A stretch of 64,000 nt of DNA from Pseudomonas saudimassiliensis (GCF_000939975.1 NZ_LK391969.1:900693-964692); one strand, 5' to 3'. Counted from the stretch's first letter, positions 48,000 to 59,680 are shown. The notes: generated from the letters alone by a model not told the origin. Numbers and translations: made by a program.

Positions 48000-50900
48000 T
48001 TATCTATAGTGCAGAGAGACGCTGCCCTTGCCCAACTGGTCACGTAAGGTCTGCACCAGATCATCGGCCGGCTCGACCCGCCAGGCCTCACCCAGGCGCA
48101 GCATGGCCTGGGCATCGGGGCGCTGCACTTCGATGGTTACCGCGCAATTACCCTTGTATTGCTGCAGCACACCGGCGAGGCGACCCAGGCAGTCCGGGCC
48201 GTGGCGACGGGTGTCGAGATTGATGCGCACGCTGTCCAGCAGCGAGGTGCGCGCCTCTTCCAGGCTCATCACCCGCTTGGCGCGCACGCGCATGCCGCCG
48301 GAGAAATCGTCTACTGCCACTTCGCCTTCCACTACCAGCAGGGCGTCCTTCTGCAGCAGGGCTTGCGCCGCCTGGAACGCCTCGGCAAACAGCGAGACCT
48401 CGACCCGGGCCGAGCGGTCGTCCAGGGTGACGAAGCCGACCTTGTCGCCGCGCTTGCTCTTCATTACCCGCAGGTCGAACACCAGGCCGGCAATGGTCTG
48501 CGACTCCCGGGAGGGCTTGAGATCGATGATCCTCTGCCGGGCAAACCGGCGGACTTCCTTCTCGTATTCATCGATCGGGTGACCGGTCAGGTACAGGCCC
48601 AGGGTCTCCTTCTCGCCGCGCAGGCGTTCCTTGAAGGTCCACTCGCGCACGTTGCGGTAGGCTTCGAACACGTCCCGCTCAGCCGAGGGCCCGAGCAGAT
48701 CACCGAACAGGTCATCGTGGCCGCTGTCGGCGCTGCGCAGGGTCTGCTCCGCCGCGGCGATGGCTTCTTCCATGGCCGCCGCCAGGGCTGCACGGTTGCG
48801 GTCCACCTGCTGCAGGTAGGCCTGTTGCTCAGTGTCGAAGAACGGGCCGAGGGAATCTAGCGCACCGGAGCGGATGAGCGCTTCCATGACCCGCTTGTTG
48901 ATGCGCTTGAGGTCGACCCGGGCGCAGAAATCGAACAGGTCGGTAAAAGGTCCGCCTTCGGCACGGGTCTGGACGATGGTTTCCACCGGCCCTTCCCCCA
49001 CGCCCTTGATGGCGCCGAGGCCATAGACCACGCTGCCACTGTCATCCACGGTGAACTTGTATTCGGACAGGTTCACATCCGGCGCCTTGATGCGCAGCTT
49101 CATGCTGCGGCATTCTTCGATCAGCGTCACTACCTTGTCGGTGTTGTGCATATCCGCCGACAGCACCGCGGCCATGAACGGCGCGGGGAAGTGCGCCTTG
49201 AGCCAGGCCGTCTGGTAGGACACCAGGCCGTAGGCCGCCGAGTGCGACTTGTTGAAGCCGTAGCCGGCAAACTTTTCCACCAGGTCGAAGATGTTGCCCG
49301 CAAGGTCGGCATGGATGCCGTTGTTGCTGCACCCTTCCAGGAAAATCGCCCGCTGCTTGGCCATCTCCTCGGGCTTTTTCTTACCCATCGCCCGGCGCAG
49401 CATGTCCGCGCCGCCGAGGGTATAGCCGGCCATGACCTGGGCAATCTGCATCACCTGTTCCTGATACAGGATGATGCCATAGGTGGGCTTGAGCACCGGC
49501 TCCAGGCCCGGGTACTGATAATCCGGGTGCGGGTAGGAAATCTGCTCGCGGCCGTGCTTACGGTTGATGAAGTCGTCCACCATGCCGGACTGCAGCGGCC
49601 CCGGACGGAACAGGGCCACCAGGGCGATCATGTCTTCCAGGCAGTCAGGCTTGAGCTTCTTGATCAGCTCCTTCATGCCGCGGGATTCGAGCTGGAATAC
49701 CGCCGTGGTTTCGGCCTTCTGCAGCATCGCGTAGGTGGGCGGATCATCCAGCGGGATGCGGTCGATGTCCACCGGCTCCAGCCCCTTGCGGGCCTGCTCG
49801 CGGTTGATGGTCTCCATCGCCCAGTCGATGATGGTCAGGGTGCGCAGGCCGAGGAAGTCGAACTTCACCAGGCCGGCTGCCTCGACGTCGTCCTTGTCGA
49901 ACTGGGTCACCAGGCCCTCGCCGGCCTCGTCGCAATACAGCGGGGCAAAGTCGGTCAGCTTGGTCGGCGCGATGACCACCCCACCGGCGTGCTTGCCGAC
50001 GTTACGGGTGATGCCTTCGAGCTTGAGCGCCATGTCCCAGATTTCCTGGGCTTCCTCGTCGGCCGCCAGGAAATCGCGGAGGATCTCTTCCTGCTCATAG
50101 GCCTTGGCCAGGGTCATGCCGACCTCGAAGGGAATCATCTTCGACAGCTTGTCGGCCAGACCGTAGGACTTGCCCTGCACCCGGGCCACGTCGCGCACCA
50201 CCGCCTTGGCGGCCATGGTACCGAAGGTGATGATCTGCGATACCGCATCGCGGCCGTAGGTATCGGCCACGTATTCGATCACCCGGTCGCGCCCTTCCAT
50301 GCAGAAGTCGATATCGAAGTCGGGCATGGACACCCGTTCCGGGTTGAGGAAGCGCTCGAACAGCAGATCGTATTCCAGCGGGTCCAGGTCGGTGATCAGC
50401 AGCGCATAGGCGACCAGCGAACCGGCCCCGGAACCCCGGCCGGGGCCGACCGGCACGCCGTTATTCTTGGCCCACTTGATGAAGTCCATGACCACCAGGA
50501 AGTAGCCGGGAAAGCCCATCTCGATGATGATATCCAGCTCGAACTTCAAGCGGTCCAGGTAGACCTGGCGGCGTTCTTCGTAGTTTTCCGAATCGGGCGG
50601 CAATACCTTCTTGAAGCGTTCTTCCAGCCCTTCCAGCGAGACCTGACGGAAGTAGTCGTCCATGGTCATGCCGTCGGGGATCGGGAAGTCCGGCAGGTAA
50701 TACTTGCCCAGCTGCACATCGATGTTGCAGCGCTTGGCGATTTCCACGCTGTTGGCCAGCGCCTCGGGGATGTCCGAGAACAGCTCGGCCATCTCCTCCG
50801 GCGATTTCAGGTACTGCTCTTCGCTGTACTGGCGCACCCGGCGCGGGTCGTCCAGGGCCCGGCCTTCGCCGATGCAGACCCGGGTTTCATGGGCTTCGTA

Positions 50901-51524
50901 ATCTTCCCGGTAGATGAAGCGCACATCGTTGGTGGCGACGACCGGGCAATTGTGGCGGGCCGCCAGCGCGACCGCGGCGTGCAGGTACTCTTCATCATTG
51001 GGGCGCTTGGTGCGCTGCAGCTCCAGGTAGAAACGCCCGGGGAAGACCTCCATCCAGTACCGCAGCAGGTGGTCGGCGTGGGCCGGATCGCTGGACAGCA
51101 GGGTCTGGCCGATCTCGCCCTCCTTGGCCCCCGACAGGGCAATGACGCCCTCGCTGGATTCCCGTATCCACTCCCGGCGGATGGTGACCAAACCGTTGCG
51201 CTGGCCCTGGGTGTAGCCCCGGGAGATCAGCTCGGTGAGGTTGCGGTAGCCCTGGCGATTCATCGCCAGCAGGGTCATGCGGCTGAGGTGGTTCTCGTCT
51301 TCCTCGCCGGTCAGCCAGATGTCCACACCCGAGATCGGCTTGATGCCCGCACCCATGGCCGCCTTGTAGAACTTGACCAGGCTGCACATGTTGTTCTGGT
51401 CGGTCACCGCTACCGCCGGCATCCCTGCCCCGCCCACTGCCTTGATCAAGGGCTTGATCCTGACCAGGCCATCGACCAATGAATATTCGCTGTGGACGCG
51501 CAAATGGATGAAGGAAACGCTCAT
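48000..51524 (-). CDS. dnaE: DNA polymerase III alpha subunit
   Basis: The replicative polymerase subunit, 1174 residues. The PHP domain comes first ([15 protein letters not shown]). The catalytic palm carries [13 protein letters not shown] and [13 protein letters not shown]; a later helix-hairpin-helix and OB fold ([19 protein letters not shown]) complete it. RBS AGGAAAG lies before the ATG. Minus-strand gene divergent from coaE. Full length and typical. Confidence 0.97.
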   Translation of the reverse strand: MSVSFIHLRVHSEYSLVDGLVRIKPLIKAVGGAGMPAVAVTDQNNMCSLVKFYKAAMGAGIKPISGVDIWLTGEEDENHLSRMTLLAMNRQGYRNLTELISRGYTQGQRNGLVTIRREWIRESSEGVIALSGAKEGEIGQTLLSSDPAHADHLLRYWMEVFPGRFYLELQRTKRPNDEEYLHAAVALAARHNCPVVATNDVRFIYREDYEAHETRVCIGEGRALDDPRRVRQYSEEQYLKSPEEMAELFSDIPEALANSVEIAKRCNIDVQLGKYYLPDFPIPDGMTMDDYFRQVSLEGLEERFKKVLPPDSENYEERRQVYLDRLKFELDIIIEMGFPGYFLVVMDFIKWAKNNGVPVGPGRGSGAGSLVAYALLITDLDPLEYDLLFERFLNPERVSMPDFDIDFCMEGRDRVIEYVADTYGRDAVSQIITFGTMAAKAVVRDVARVQGKSYGLADKLSKMIPFEVGMTLAKAYEQEEILRDFLAADEEAQEIWDMALKLEGITRNVGKHAGGVVIAPTKLTDFAPLYCDEAGEGLVTQFDKDDVEAAGLVKFDFLGLRTLTIIDWAMETINREQARKGLEPVDIDRIPLDDPPTYAMLQKAETTAVFQLESRGMKELIKKLKPDCLEDMIALVALFRPGPLQSGMVDDFINRKHGREQISYPHPDYQYPGLEPVLKPTYGIILYQEQVMQIAQVMAGYTLGGADMLRRAMGKKKPEEMAKQRAIFLEGCSNNGIHADLAGNIFDLVEKFAGYGFNKSHSAAYGLVSYQTAWLKAHFPAPFMAAVLSADMHNTDKVVTLIEECRSMKLRIKAPDVNLSEYKFTVDDSGSVVYGLGAIKGVGEGPVETIVQTRAEGGPFTDLFDFCARVDLKRINKRVMEALIRSGALDSLGPFFDTEQQAYLQQVDRNRAALAAAMEEAIAAAEQTLRSADSGHDDLFGDLLGPSAERDVFEAYRNVREWTFKERLRGEKETLGLYLTGHPIDEYEKEVRRFARQRIIDLKPSRESQTIAGLVFDLRVMKSKRGDKVGFVTLDDRSARVEVSLFAEAFQAAQALLQKDALLVVEGEVAVDDFSGGMRVRAKRVMSLEEARTSLLDSVRINLDTRRHGPDCLGRLAGVLQQYKGNCAVTIEVQRPDAQAMLRLGEAWRVEPADDLVQTLRDQLGKGSVSLHYR

Positions 51525-51710
51525 ATCTTTCCTGAATCGGGGGCTGGGGAATCAACCGGGTGATTGTAACGGCGGGGGCAGCTCGGGGCCAGTGATGATG
51601 GTCCGGCGGGTAGCGACCCGGCAGCCGGCATTCCCCGGCGACTCCCACAGGCTAGGCCAATCTACGTATACTGGGCGCCTTTGAATCAGACCCAGGGCGC
51701 TGACACCGCA

Positions 51711-52334
51711 ATGAGCACTTCCAACTCCTTCATCATCGGCCTGACCGGCGGCATCGGCAGCGGCAAGAGTGCCGCCGCGTCCCGCTTCGCCGAAGCCCAC
51801 GGTATCCACGTGGTGGATGCCGATATCAAGTCGCGGGTGGTGGTGGAGCCAGGGCGCCCAGCGCTGCGGCAGATCGTGGATCGCTTTGGCGATGCGGTAG
51901 TGCAGCCGGACGGCTCGCTGAACCGCGCTGCCCTGCGTGAACGCGTGTTTCAGGAGGCCGAGGAGCGCCGCTGGCTGGAGCAACTACTGCATCCGTTGAT
52001 CCGGGAGGAAATTGCCCGCGACCTGGCCGCCGCCGAGTCACCCTATGCGCTGCTGGTCTCGCCCCTGCTGGTGGAGTCAGGGCAATACCAGATGACCCGG
52101 CGGGTGCTGGTGGTGGATGTGCCCGAGGCGCTGCAGATCGCCCGCACCACGGCGAGGGACCAGGTACCGGAGGCGCAGGTGCGGGCCATTCTGCAGGCCC
52201 AGGCGCAACGGGACGATCGCCTGCGCCACGCCGATGATGTCATCACCAACGACCAGGACCTGGCAGCATTGCACCGCCAGGTCGACCAATTGCACCAGTT
52301 CTATCTGGCGCTGAGTACAGGAGCCAAACCATGA
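51711..52334 (+). CDS. coaE: Dephospho-CoA kinase
   Basis: CoaE phosphorylates dephospho-CoA, the last step of CoA synthesis. The 207 residues have a P-loop [11 protein letters not shown] at about residues 9-19, the [10 protein letters not shown] segment and the CoA-site SPLLVE. The ATG at 51711 is the family start; the frame extends ten residues upstream without an RBS. It overlaps yacG by 4 bases. In P. aeruginosa this gene follows pilD; here 11 kb separates them. Confidence 0.94.
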   Translation: MSTSNSFIIGLTGGIGSGKSAAASRFAEAHGIHVVDADIKSRVVVEPGRPALRQIVDRFGDAVVQPDGSLNRAALRERVFQEAEERRWLEQLLHPLIREEIARDLAAAESPYALLVSPLLVESGQYQMTRRVLVVDVPEALQIARTTARDQVPEAQVRAILQAQAQRDDRLRHADDVITNDQDLAALHRQVDQLHQFYLALSTGAKP

Positions 52335-52519
52335 CCACGACCGTAGCATGCCCCACCTGCAAGGCCCCGGTTACCTGGGATGAAAGCTTCCCGGACCGCC
52401 CCTTCTGCTCGCCCCGCTGCCGCCTGATCGATCTGGGTGCCTGGGCCTCGGAGGAACATGTGATTCCCGGCGATGAGCTGGAACAGGACCTGTTTTCCGA
52501 CGATTTCCGCGAGCAATAA
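52331..52519 (+). CDS. yacG: Zinc-binding DNA gyrase inhibitor YacG
   Basis: A 62-residue zinc-ribbon protein that binds GyrB and inhibits gyrase in E. coli. It has [10 protein letters not shown] and [22 protein letters not shown], with a Cys4 zinc site and the conserved C-terminal segment. It overlaps coaE (ATGA), as is usual, and the nudix gene follows 7 bases later. Confidence 0.93.
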   Translation: MTTTVACPTCKAPVTWDESFPDRPFCSPRCRLIDLGAWASEEHVIPGDELEQDLFSDDFREQ

Positions 52520-52526
52520 CGCGCCC

Positions 52527-53462
52527 ATGCGTCGAATCCATGTCATAGCGGCGGTGATCCGTGATGCGCAGGGCCGCATCCTCATTGCCAAACGCCCCGA
52601 CCATGCGCACCAGGGCGGCCTCTGGGAATTCCCCGGCGGCAAGCTGGAGGATGGCGAGACCCGGCTGGAGGGCCTGGGGCGGGAGCTGCAGGAGGAACTG
52701 GGCATCACCGTCACCCAGGCGCGACCGCTGCTGGATATTCGCCACGACTATCCGGACAAGTCGGTGCACCTGGATGTGTGGCTGGTTACCGGCTTCGACG
52801 GCCAGGCCCATGGCGCCGAGGGTCAGCCGGTGCGCTGGGTCACGGCCCGCGAGCTGGATGACTACCCCTTTCCGGCCGCCAACGCCCCGATAGTGCGCGC
52901 CGCGCAGTTGCCGGAGCGCTATCTGATTACACCGGACCTGGCGGATGAGGCTGAACTGATGGCCGGCCTGGAGCGAGCCCGCGCCGCGGGCATTGGGCTG
53001 GCGCAGCTGCGGCAGACCGGTTTGTCCGCCGAGGCGTACCGAGCCCTGGCCGAGCGGCTGCTGGCGCGCTTCGCGGATGAGTTCCAGTGGTTGATGAAGG
53101 GCGACGAACCGCCGCCCTGGCCCGGGGTTGGCTGGCATTTGACCAGTCGCCAGCTGCGCGAACTGCCCTTGCGGCGTCGGCGTCCCCTTGAGAACGGCGC
53201 CTTGCTGGCTGCCTCCTGCCACGATGCGGAGGAGTTGGCCCTGGCAGAGGCACTGGGGGTAGATTTCGTCACGCTGTCACCAGTGCAGCCCACCGCCAGC
53301 CACCCCGACGCCGCCCCGCTGGGCTGGACCCGCGCCCGGGAGCTGATCGATTCGGTGAATATGCCGGTTTATCTGCTGGGTGGCTTGTCAGCCAATGAGC
53401 TGGAGCAGGCCTTCGAGGTGGGTGCCCAGGGTATAGCCGGGATACGCCAGCTCTGGAGGTGA
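52527..53462 (+). CDS. Nudix hydrolase fused to a degenerate ThiE-like domain
   Basis: A 311-residue two-domain protein. Residues 1-130 are a MutT-type Nudix domain with the box GGKLEDGETRLEGLGRELQE, in the full GX5EX7REUXEE form, and would hydrolyse oxidised dNTPs such as 8-oxo-dGTP. From about residue 133 a thiamine-phosphate-synthase-like barrel follows (YLITPDL.., HLTSRQLREL, LSPVQPTASHP), but the phosphate/pyrimidine residues of true ThiE (NDR and the Lys after the TxT) are replaced. Such fusions are known in pseudomonads. It follows yacG after 7 bases. Confidence 0.85.
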   Translation: MRRIHVIAAVIRDAQGRILIAKRPDHAHQGGLWEFPGGKLEDGETRLEGLGRELQEELGITVTQARPLLDIRHDYPDKSVHLDVWLVTGFDGQAHGAEGQPVRWVTARELDDYPFPAANAPIVRAAQLPERYLITPDLADEAELMAGLERARAAGIGLAQLRQTGLSAEAYRALAERLLARFADEFQWLMKGDEPPPWPGVGWHLTSRQLRELPLRRRRPLENGALLAASCHDAEELALAEALGVDFVTLSPVQPTASHPDAAPLGWTRARELIDSVNMPVYLLGGLSANELEQAFEVGAQGIAGIRQLWR

Positions 53463-53507
53463 GGCAGGCGCGGCAAGGAATGTAGAGCGCAGACCGGCGA
53501 CGCCGCT

Positions 53508-53534
53508 GGCCGGGATGGAACCCGGCCCTCCCAG
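53508..53534. repeat. Dispersed intergenic hairpin repeat, copy 2
   Basis: Identical over 27 bases to 1380-1406: stem GGCCGGG/CCCGGCC, loop ATGGAA, tail CTCCCAG. It again lies between two convergent genes (nudix and ispH) and could terminate either. Confidence 0.7.
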
Positions 53535-53549
53535 GGGGCGGCGCAGGTA

Positions 53550-54497
53550 TCAGGTAACTTCTACTACCCGCAGTTCCTTGGGCATGCTGAAGACGATGTT
53601 CTCTTCCCGGCCGTCCAGCTCCTGCACACCGGTGGCACCGCTGTCACGCAGGTGCTGAATCACCTGCTGCACCAGCACATCCGGGGCGGAAGCGCCGGCG
53701 GTGACGCCGATGTTGGTCACCCCTTCCAGCCACTCCGGGCGAATCTCATCGGCGCCGTCGATCAGGTACGCAGGCGTGCCCATGCGGTCGGACAGTTCGC
53801 GCAGCCGGTTGGAGTTGGAGCTGTTGGGGCTGCCCACTACCAGCACCAGATCACATTCGCCAGCCAGTTGCTTCACGGCGTCCTGGCGGTTCTGGGTGGC
53901 GTAGCAGATGTCGTCCTTGCGCGGCCCTTCGATTAGCGGGAAGTGCTTGCGCAGCGCGTCGATAACCTTGGCGGTGTCGTCCATGGACAGGGTGGTCTGG
54001 GTGACGAAGGCCAGCCGGGTCGGATCCTTGACCTGCAGGCGGGCGACATCGTCCTCGTTTTCCACCAGGTAGATGGCGCCGCCGTTGCTGTCGTCGTACT
54101 GGCCCATGGTGCCTTCCACCTCGGGGTGCCCGGCGTGGCCAATCAGCACGCATTCCCGCCCGTCACGGCTGTAGCGCACCACTTCCATATGCACCTTGGT
54201 CACCAGCGGGCAGGTGGCGTCGAACACCTTCAGCCCGCGGGCATCGGCGTCATCGCGCACCGCCTTGGACACCCCGTGGGCGCTGAAGATGACGATGACG
54301 TCATCGGGGATCTCGTCCAGCTCATCGACAAAGACCGCGCCACGGTTGCGCAGATCCTCGACCACGAACTTGTTATGCACCACTTCATGGCGCACATAGA
54401 TCGGCGGGCCGAACACTTCCAGCGCGCGATTGACGATTTCAATGGCGCGGTCGACACCGGCACAGAAGCCGCGCGGGTTGGCCAGTTTGATCTGCAT
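53550..54497 (-). CDS. ispH: 4-hydroxy-3-methylbut-2-enyl diphosphate reductase
   Basis: IspH (LytB), the iron-sulfur enzyme that ends the MEP isoprenoid pathway by making IPP and DMAPP. The 315 residues have the three cluster cysteines ([21 protein letters not shown]) and the active-site VTQTTLS. The start [10 protein letters not shown] matches Pseudomonas IspH; seven more codons lie upstream in frame. It is the last gene of the ribF-ileS-lspA-fkpB-ispH run. In P. aeruginosa pilE adjoins ispH; here they are separated. Confidence 0.95.
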   Translation of the reverse strand: MQIKLANPRGFCAGVDRAIEIVNRALEVFGPPIYVRHEVVHNKFVVEDLRNRGAVFVDELDEIPDDVIVIFSAHGVSKAVRDDADARGLKVFDATCPLVTKVHMEVVRYSRDGRECVLIGHAGHPEVEGTMGQYDDSNGGAIYLVENEDDVARLQVKDPTRLAFVTQTTLSMDDTAKVIDALRKHFPLIEGPRKDDICYATQNRQDAVKQLAGECDLVLVVGSPNSSNSNRLRELSDRMGTPAYLIDGADEIRPEWLEGVTNIGVTAGASAPDVLVQQVIQHLRDSGATGVQELDGREENIVFSMPKELRVVEVT

Positions 54498-54532
54498 GGG
54501 GAGCCTCGATTCAGTCATGGATGACAGCAGCC

Positions 54533-54973
54533 TCAGGCCGCCTTCACCTCGATGATTTCCACTTCAAAGGTGATGACCTTGCCAGCCAGCGGGTGGTTGA
54601 AGTCCACTTCCACGAAGCTCTCGTGGATGGCCTTCACCACACCGGGCATCTCGCCACCGGCGGCATCCTTGAAGATTACCAGCAGGCCCGGCTCCAGTTC
54701 CATGTCACTGAACTGGTCGCGGGGCACGGTCTGGATGTTCTGCACGTTACCCGGCCCGAAACCGCGCTCGGGTTCAATCTCGAAGCTGCGCTGGTCGCCG
54801 GCCTTGAGACCGAACAGGGCCTGCTCAAAGCCGGGCAACAGGCTGCCATCGCCGACCTTGAAGGTGGCGGGCTTTTTGCCAACGGTGGAATCAACCACAT
54901 CGCCGCTGGGCAGTTTCAGGGTGAAGTGCAGGGTGACTTCGGTGTTCTGGTTGATGCGGGTGATATCGGTCAT
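54533..54973 (-). CDS. fkpB: FKBP-type peptidyl-prolyl isomerase (SlpA/FkpB)
   Basis: A 146-residue SlyD/SlpA-like prolyl isomerase. The FKBP part ([41 protein letters not shown]) is followed by the inserted flap [15 protein letters not shown]. The ATG at 54973 gives MTDITRIN; a much longer frame upstream runs into a repeat-rich intergenic region and is rejected. The 250-base gap to lspA is unusual within this conserved gene run. Confidence 0.9.
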   Translation of the reverse strand: MTDITRINQNTEVTLHFTLKLPSGDVVDSTVGKKPATFKVGDGSLLPGFEQALFGLKAGDQRSFEIEPERGFGPGNVQNIQTVPRDQFSDMELEPGLLVIFKDAAGGEMPGVVKAIHESFVEVDFNHPLAGKVITFEVEIIEVKAA

Positions 54974-55223
54974 GTGTCGGGTCTCGTTTTGCTTGGTGGG
55001 GTGGGGGTTGGGACTCCCCTCTCCCCCGGCCCCTCTCCCGCGAGGGGAGAGGGGTGACTGGGCTGGGCGGTCTGAGTAGGTAATAAACCCTGTGCACGCT
55101 CTACTCCCTCTCCCCTCGCGGGGCGAAAGCGGAAGAAGCGAAGCACTGCTTCGCCCGCTTGAGCGCCCTGAGCTCTGCGAAGGGCCGGGGCGCGGAGCGG
55201 GGTTGGGGAGAGGGGAAAAGCAG
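54974..55223. repeat. Repeat-rich fkpB-lspA intergenic region
   Basis: A mosaic of GC hairpins: CCCCTCTCCC/GGGAGAGGGG (55030-55054), GCGAAGCA-C-TGCTTCGC (55138-55154), and several CCCTCTCCC/GGGAGAGGGG runs on both strands up to 55219. The pattern resembles the short intergenic repeats that many proteobacteria accumulate. No gene is visible. It splits an otherwise compact operon. Confidence 0.7.
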
Positions 55224-55721
55224 TTAACCCACCCTCTCCTTCTTCGGCCAGAACATATCAGCAATCATCAGCACCGCCCCCACCGTAATCGCACTGTCGG
55301 CAATATTGAACGCCGGGAAGAACCAGCTCTGCTGCCAGTGCACCAGGATAAAATCCACCACGTGCCCATGCACGATGCGGTCGTACAGGTTGCCCAGAGC
55401 GCCACCCAGGATCAGCGCCAGCGCCACGGCTTCCAGCCACTTGCCGCGGCCCAGCCGGGCCAGCCAGAGCAGCAGCATGATGCTGACACCCACCGCGATG
55501 GCGATGAAGAACCAGCGCTGCCAGCCACCGGCATCGGACAGGAAGCTGAACGCGGCCCCGGTATTATAGGCCAGCGTGAAGCTGAACAGGCCGTCGATCA
55601 CCGGCACCTGCTGGTACAGGCTCAGGCTCGATTCGGCGACCCATTTGCTCAGCAGGTCCAGGGCAATCACCACCACGCTGAGCCACAGCCAGATCAGCCC
55701 ACTGCGGCGCAGCTCAGGCAT
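55224..55721 (-). CDS. lspA: Lipoprotein signal peptidase (SPase II)
   Basis: LspA removes lipoprotein signal peptides in the inner membrane. The 165 residues have four membrane helices and the family motifs [17 protein letters not shown] and FNIADSAI with the two catalytic aspartates. Its start overlaps the end of ileS by 8 bases, so the two are coupled. It is needed for lipoproteins such as that at 6761-7237. Confidence 0.95.
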   Translation of the reverse strand: MPELRRSGLIWLWLSVVVIALDLLSKWVAESSLSLYQQVPVIDGLFSFTLAYNTGAAFSFLSDAGGWQRWFFIAIAVGVSIMLLLWLARLGRGKWLEAVALALILGGALGNLYDRIVHGHVVDFILVHWQQSWFFPAFNIADSAITVGAVLMIADMFWPKKERVG

Positions 55722-58545
55722 GCTTGCGCACCTCGCCCGGGCCTTCGATGTTGGTTACGCAGCGGCCGCAGATCTCGGGATGCGCGGCGTGGCTGCCGAC
55801 ATCCGGCAGGAAGTGCCAGCAGCGCACGCACTTGCCGTGGCCGGATTTGACGATGCTCAGCTTGAGACCAGGCACTTCGGTCTCGACCGCGCCCTCGCCT
55901 GCCTCGGCCAGCGGTGCGACCCGTGCGGCGGAGGTGATGAGTACGAAGCGCAGCTCGTCGCCCAGCTTGTTCAGCGTGGCGCTGAGCTGTTCGTCGGCGT
56001 ACAGGGTCACTTCCGCCTGCAGGTTACCGCCCAGTACCTTGGCGTTACGCAGGTTTTCCAGTTCCTTGTTCACGGCGATCTTCACGTCCTGGATCTTGTC
56101 CCAGAAGGCGCGATCCAGTTCGGCGTCGGCCGGCAGTGCGGTCAGGCCGTCGTACCAGGTGTTGAGCATGACCGATTCGTTGCGTTCGCCCGGCAGGTAT
56201 TGCCAGATTTCCTCGGCGGTGAAGGCCAGGATCGGGGCGATCCAGCGCACCAGCGCCTCGGCGATGTGGTACATGGCGGTCTGGCAGGAGCGCCGGGCGG
56301 TGCTGTCGGCTCCGGTGGTGTACTGGCGGTCCTTGATGATGTCCAGATAGAAGCCGCCCAGCTCCTGCACGCAGAAGTTGTGCACCTTCTGGTAGACGTT
56401 CCAGAACTTGTAGGTGTCGTAGGCTTCGCTGATTTCCTGTTGCAGCAGCAGGGCGCGGTCCACCGCCCAGCGGTCCAGGTCGAGCATCTGCTCGGGGGCC
56501 AGGGCGTGCTGCTTGGGGTCGAAGCCGTTGAGGTTCGACAGCAGGAAGCGCGTGGTATTGCGGATGCGGCGGTAGGCGTCGGCGCTGCGCTGGAGGATCT
56601 GCTTGGACACCGCCATCTCGCCGGAATAATCGGTGGACGAGACCCACAGGCGCAGGATGTCGGCGCCCAGACTGTCGTTCACTTCCTGCGGGGCGACCAC
56701 ATTGCCCAGGGATTTGGACATCTTGCGGCCGTTCTCGTCGACCACGAAGCCATGGGTCAGCAGGCCGCGGTACGGCGCGTGACCGTCGATGGCGCAGGCG
56801 GTCAGCAGGGACGAATGGAACCAGCCGCGGTGCTGGTCGGAGCCTTCCAAGTACAGGTCGGCACGCGGGCCTTGCTCGTGACCCATGGGGTGCGAGCCGC
56901 GCATGACGTGCCAGTGGGTGGTGCCGGAGTCGAACCACACATCCAGGGTATCGCTGATCTTGTCGTACTGGGCCGCTTCGTCACCCAGCAGCTCGGCCGG
57001 ATCGAGCTTGAACCAGGCCTCGATGCCTTCCTGCTCCACGCGCTTGGCGACTTCTTCCATCAGCTCGACGGTGCGCGGGTGCAGCTCGCCGCTTTCCTTG
57101 TGCAGGAAGAACGGGATCGGCACGCCCCAGTTGCGCTGGCGGGAGATACACCAGTCTGGGCGCCCGGCGATCATGCCGTGCAGGCGCGCCTGGCCCCAGG
57201 CGGGGACGAATTGGGTTTGCTCGATGGCGTCCAGTGCGCGGGCGCGCAGGGAGCTGCCGTCTTTGGCAACCTTGTCCATGCCGACGAACCACTGCGCGGT
57301 GGCGCGGTAGATCAGCGGGGTCTTGTGGCGCCAGCAGTGCATGTAGCTGTGCTGGATCGGCTCGTGCTTGAGCAGCGCGCCGACTTCGTCCAGCTTGGCG
57401 ACGATGTTGGCGTTGGCCTTCCAGATGAACTGGCCACCGAAGAACGGCAGGTCGCTGACATACACGCCGTTACTCTGCACCGGCGTGAGGATGTCGTCGT
57501 TCTCCATGCCGTAGGCCTTGCAGGTACGAAAGTCATCCTCACCGTAGGCCGGGGCCGAGTGGACGATGCCGGTACCGGCGCCGGTCTCGACGTAATCAGC
57601 CAGGTAGACCGGCGAGAAACGTTCGTAGAACGGATGGCGGAAGCGGATGTGGTCCAGCGCGCTGCCTTCGCAGCGGGCGATGATCTCGCCTTCGAGGCCA
57701 TAACGCTGCAAGCTGGATTCGACCAATTCCTCGGCCAGCACCAGCAACTTGTCGCCGGTATCGACCAGTGCATAGATGAACTCGGGATGGACGTTCAGCG
57801 CCTGGTTGGCCGGGATGGTCCAGGGGGTGGTGGTCCAGATGACGATGCTGGCGGGCTTGGCCAGCTCGGCCACGCCAAAGGCGGCAGCCAGCTTGTCGGC
57901 GTCCTCGACGGCAAAGGCCACGTCGATGGCGTCGGATTTCTTGTCCTGGTATTCCACTTCGGCTTCAGCCAGTGCCGAGCCGCAGTCGAAGCACCAGTTC
58001 ACCGGCTTGAGGCCCTTGAACACGAAGCCGCCTTCGACCATCTTCGCCAGCGCGCGGATCTCACCGGCCTCGTTGGGGAATTCCATGGTCTTGTAGGGAT
58101 TGTCCCAGTCGCCCAGCACGCCGAGGCGGATGAAGTCGTTTTTCTGGCCTTCGATCTGTTCGGCGGCATAGTGACGGCAGCGCTCGCGGGTCTGGTCCGC
58201 CGGCTGGTTCTTGCCGAAGGTGGTCTCGACCTTGTGCTCGATGGGCAGGCCGTGGCAATCCCAACCGGGCACGTAGGGTGCGTCGAAACCGGACAAGGTG
58301 CGCGAGCGCACGATCATGTCCTTGATGATCTTGTTGACCGCGTGGCCGATGTGAATGCTGCCGTTGGCGTAGGGCGGGCCGTCGTGCAGGATGAACTGCG
58401 GGCGGCCCTGGCTGACTTCACGAATCTTCTGGTAGAGACCGATACTGTCCAGACGTTTCAGGGTTTCCGGCTCGCGGGCCGGCAGGCCGGCCTTCATCGG
58501 GAAGTCTGTTGCGGGCAGGTTCAGCGTCGCTTTGTAATCAGTCAT
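55714..58545 (-). CDS. ileS: Isoleucyl-tRNA synthetase
   Basis: A 943-residue class I aminoacyl-tRNA synthetase. Signatures: [15 protein letters not shown] (HIGH), [10 protein letters not shown] (KMSKS), an editing domain between them, and a C-terminal zinc finger (CVRCW and CGRC). The start at [10 protein letters not shown] is chosen; twelve codons lie upstream in frame. It follows ribF by 11 bases. Confidence 0.97.
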   Translation of the reverse strand: MTDYKATLNLPATDFPMKAGLPAREPETLKRLDSIGLYQKIREVSQGRPQFILHDGPPYANGSIHIGHAVNKIIKDMIVRSRTLSGFDAPYVPGWDCHGLPIEHKVETTFGKNQPADQTRERCRHYAAEQIEGQKNDFIRLGVLGDWDNPYKTMEFPNEAGEIRALAKMVEGGFVFKGLKPVNWCFDCGSALAEAEVEYQDKKSDAIDVAFAVEDADKLAAAFGVAELAKPASIVIWTTTPWTIPANQALNVHPEFIYALVDTGDKLLVLAEELVESSLQRYGLEGEIIARCEGSALDHIRFRHPFYERFSPVYLADYVETGAGTGIVHSAPAYGEDDFRTCKAYGMENDDILTPVQSNGVYVSDLPFFGGQFIWKANANIVAKLDEVGALLKHEPIQHSYMHCWRHKTPLIYRATAQWFVGMDKVAKDGSSLRARALDAIEQTQFVPAWGQARLHGMIAGRPDWCISRQRNWGVPIPFFLHKESGELHPRTVELMEEVAKRVEQEGIEAWFKLDPAELLGDEAAQYDKISDTLDVWFDSGTTHWHVMRGSHPMGHEQGPRADLYLEGSDQHRGWFHSSLLTACAIDGHAPYRGLLTHGFVVDENGRKMSKSLGNVVAPQEVNDSLGADILRLWVSSTDYSGEMAVSKQILQRSADAYRRIRNTTRFLLSNLNGFDPKQHALAPEQMLDLDRWAVDRALLLQQEISEAYDTYKFWNVYQKVHNFCVQELGGFYLDIIKDRQYTTGADSTARRSCQTAMYHIAEALVRWIAPILAFTAEEIWQYLPGERNESVMLNTWYDGLTALPADAELDRAFWDKIQDVKIAVNKELENLRNAKVLGGNLQAEVTLYADEQLSATLNKLGDELRFVLITSAARVAPLAEAGEGAVETEVPGLKLSIVKSGHGKCVRCWHFLPDVGSHAAHPEICGRCVTNIEGPGEVRKHA

Positions 58546-58556
58546 CTTGTCCTGGC

Positions 58557-59495
58557 TCACTTGTTCAATTCGGCGGCCCATTGGGCTCGTGCGGTAGCAA
58601 AATCGGCCTTGATTGCGGCCTGCAGCTCATCCAGCGAGTCGAACTTGCGTTCGTCGCGCAGCTTTTCATGGAATACCACGGTAATGCGGCGGCCATAAAG
58701 ATCGCCGTTGAAGTCCAGCAGGTGGACCTCCAGGTGGGCACGGCCATCGCCATCCACCGTTGGTCGGGAGCCAATATTGGCGACGCCGAGCTGGCGCACA
58801 CCATCCAGCTGGACACTGACCCGATAGACGCCGTTCAGCGGCGCGCTGATGCGCTTGAGCTGTACGTTGGCGGTCGGTGCGCCGAGGCGGCGGCCCAGTT
58901 TCTGCCCATGCAGGACTCGCCCGGTAATGCTGAAGGGGCGACCGAGCAGGCGTTCGGCCTGGGCAAAATCGCCCTCGGCCAGCACCTGGCGTACCCGGGT
59001 GCTGCTGACCCGTTCGCCATTCTCGGCCACGGTGTCGGCGGATGCGACGGTAAAACCGTTGTCCTGGCCACGTTCGCGCAGCAGGGCAAAATCCCCGGCG
59101 CGGTCGCAGCCGAAGCGGAAATCATCGCCCACATCGAGATGCTTGACGCCCAGGCCGTCGATCAATACCTGACGGATGAACTCGTCGGCACTGAGCTCGC
59201 GCAGGCGGCGATTGAAAGCCAGGCACAGCACCCGGTCTACGCCCTGCTCTTCCAGCAGCGCCAGCTTGTCGCGCAGGCGGGTCAGACGCGGCGGCGCGCT
59301 CTGTGGGGCGAAGTATTCCCGGGGCTGGGGTTCGAAGATCACCACACATCCGGGCAGCCCAAGGCGCTCGGCGTGACGACTCAGACGTTTGAGAATCGTC
59401 TGATGGCCGGCATGTACACCGTCGAAATTACCAATTGTCGCCACGCACCCACGATGATGGGGGCGCAGATTGTGCAGGCCGCGGACCAGTTCCAT
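58557..59495 (-). CDS. ribF: Riboflavin kinase/FAD synthetase
   Basis: A bifunctional 312-residue enzyme making FMN then FAD. The N-terminal adenylyltransferase has [11 protein letters not shown], the middle ISSTRVRQ-like [14 protein letters not shown] and the C-terminal kinase [13 protein letters not shown] with NIGSRPT. The start MELVRGLHN is the family start; an apparent long extension upstream is a shadow of murJ. It supplies the FAD used by the flavoprotein and GMC enzymes. Confidence 0.94.
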   Translation of the reverse strand: MELVRGLHNLRPHHRGCVATIGNFDGVHAGHQTILKRLSRHAERLGLPGCVVIFEPQPREYFAPQSAPPRLTRLRDKLALLEEQGVDRVLCLAFNRRLRELSADEFIRQVLIDGLGVKHLDVGDDFRFGCDRAGDFALLRERGQDNGFTVASADTVAENGERVSSTRVRQVLAEGDFAQAERLLGRPFSITGRVLHGQKLGRRLGAPTANVQLKRISAPLNGVYRVSVQLDGVRQLGVANIGSRPTVDGDGRAHLEVHLLDFNGDLYGRRITVVFHEKLRDERKFDSLDELQAAIKADFATARAQWAAELNK

Positions 59496-59586
59496 AGCGC
59501 TCGTTATAGGCAGATGGGTCAAAGCCGGAAAGTATACAGGCTTAGGGGGTACGGCGTCATCGGGCAAGCTATGCTGCCAGGGGCAG

Positions 59587-59679
59587 GTAGCGCTCCTCGG
59601 GAACATCGAGCCACAGGACGCAACCAGGCTCGATGAAGGAGCGCTACGCCGTGGACGAGCTGGTGCTCGTCCCTCCCAG
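59587..59679. repeat. REPIN-like nested inverted repeat between murJ and ribF
   Basis: Outer arms GTAGCGCTCCT (59587-59597) and AGGAGCGCTAC (59637-59647) are perfect 11-bp inverted repeats; inside them CATCGAGCC/GGCTCGATG form a second perfect 9-bp pair. A third hairpin GGACGAG/CTCGTCC with loop CTGGTG (59653-59672) follows, then CTCCCAG, the same tail as the hairpin repeats at 1380 and 53508. Confidence 0.75.
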
Positions 59680-59680
59680 G

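Noticed and set aside
49146..51482. 778-codon plus-strand frame opposite dnaE
   Set aside because: Antisense shadow caused by third-position GC bias; dnaE is unmistakable.
54974..55264. 97-residue N-terminal extension of fkpB
   Set aside because: It translates the hairpin repeats and has no resemblance to FKBP proteins.
55576..58698. 1040-codon plus-strand frame opposite ileS
   Set aside because: Antisense shadow of a complete isoleucyl-tRNA synthetase.
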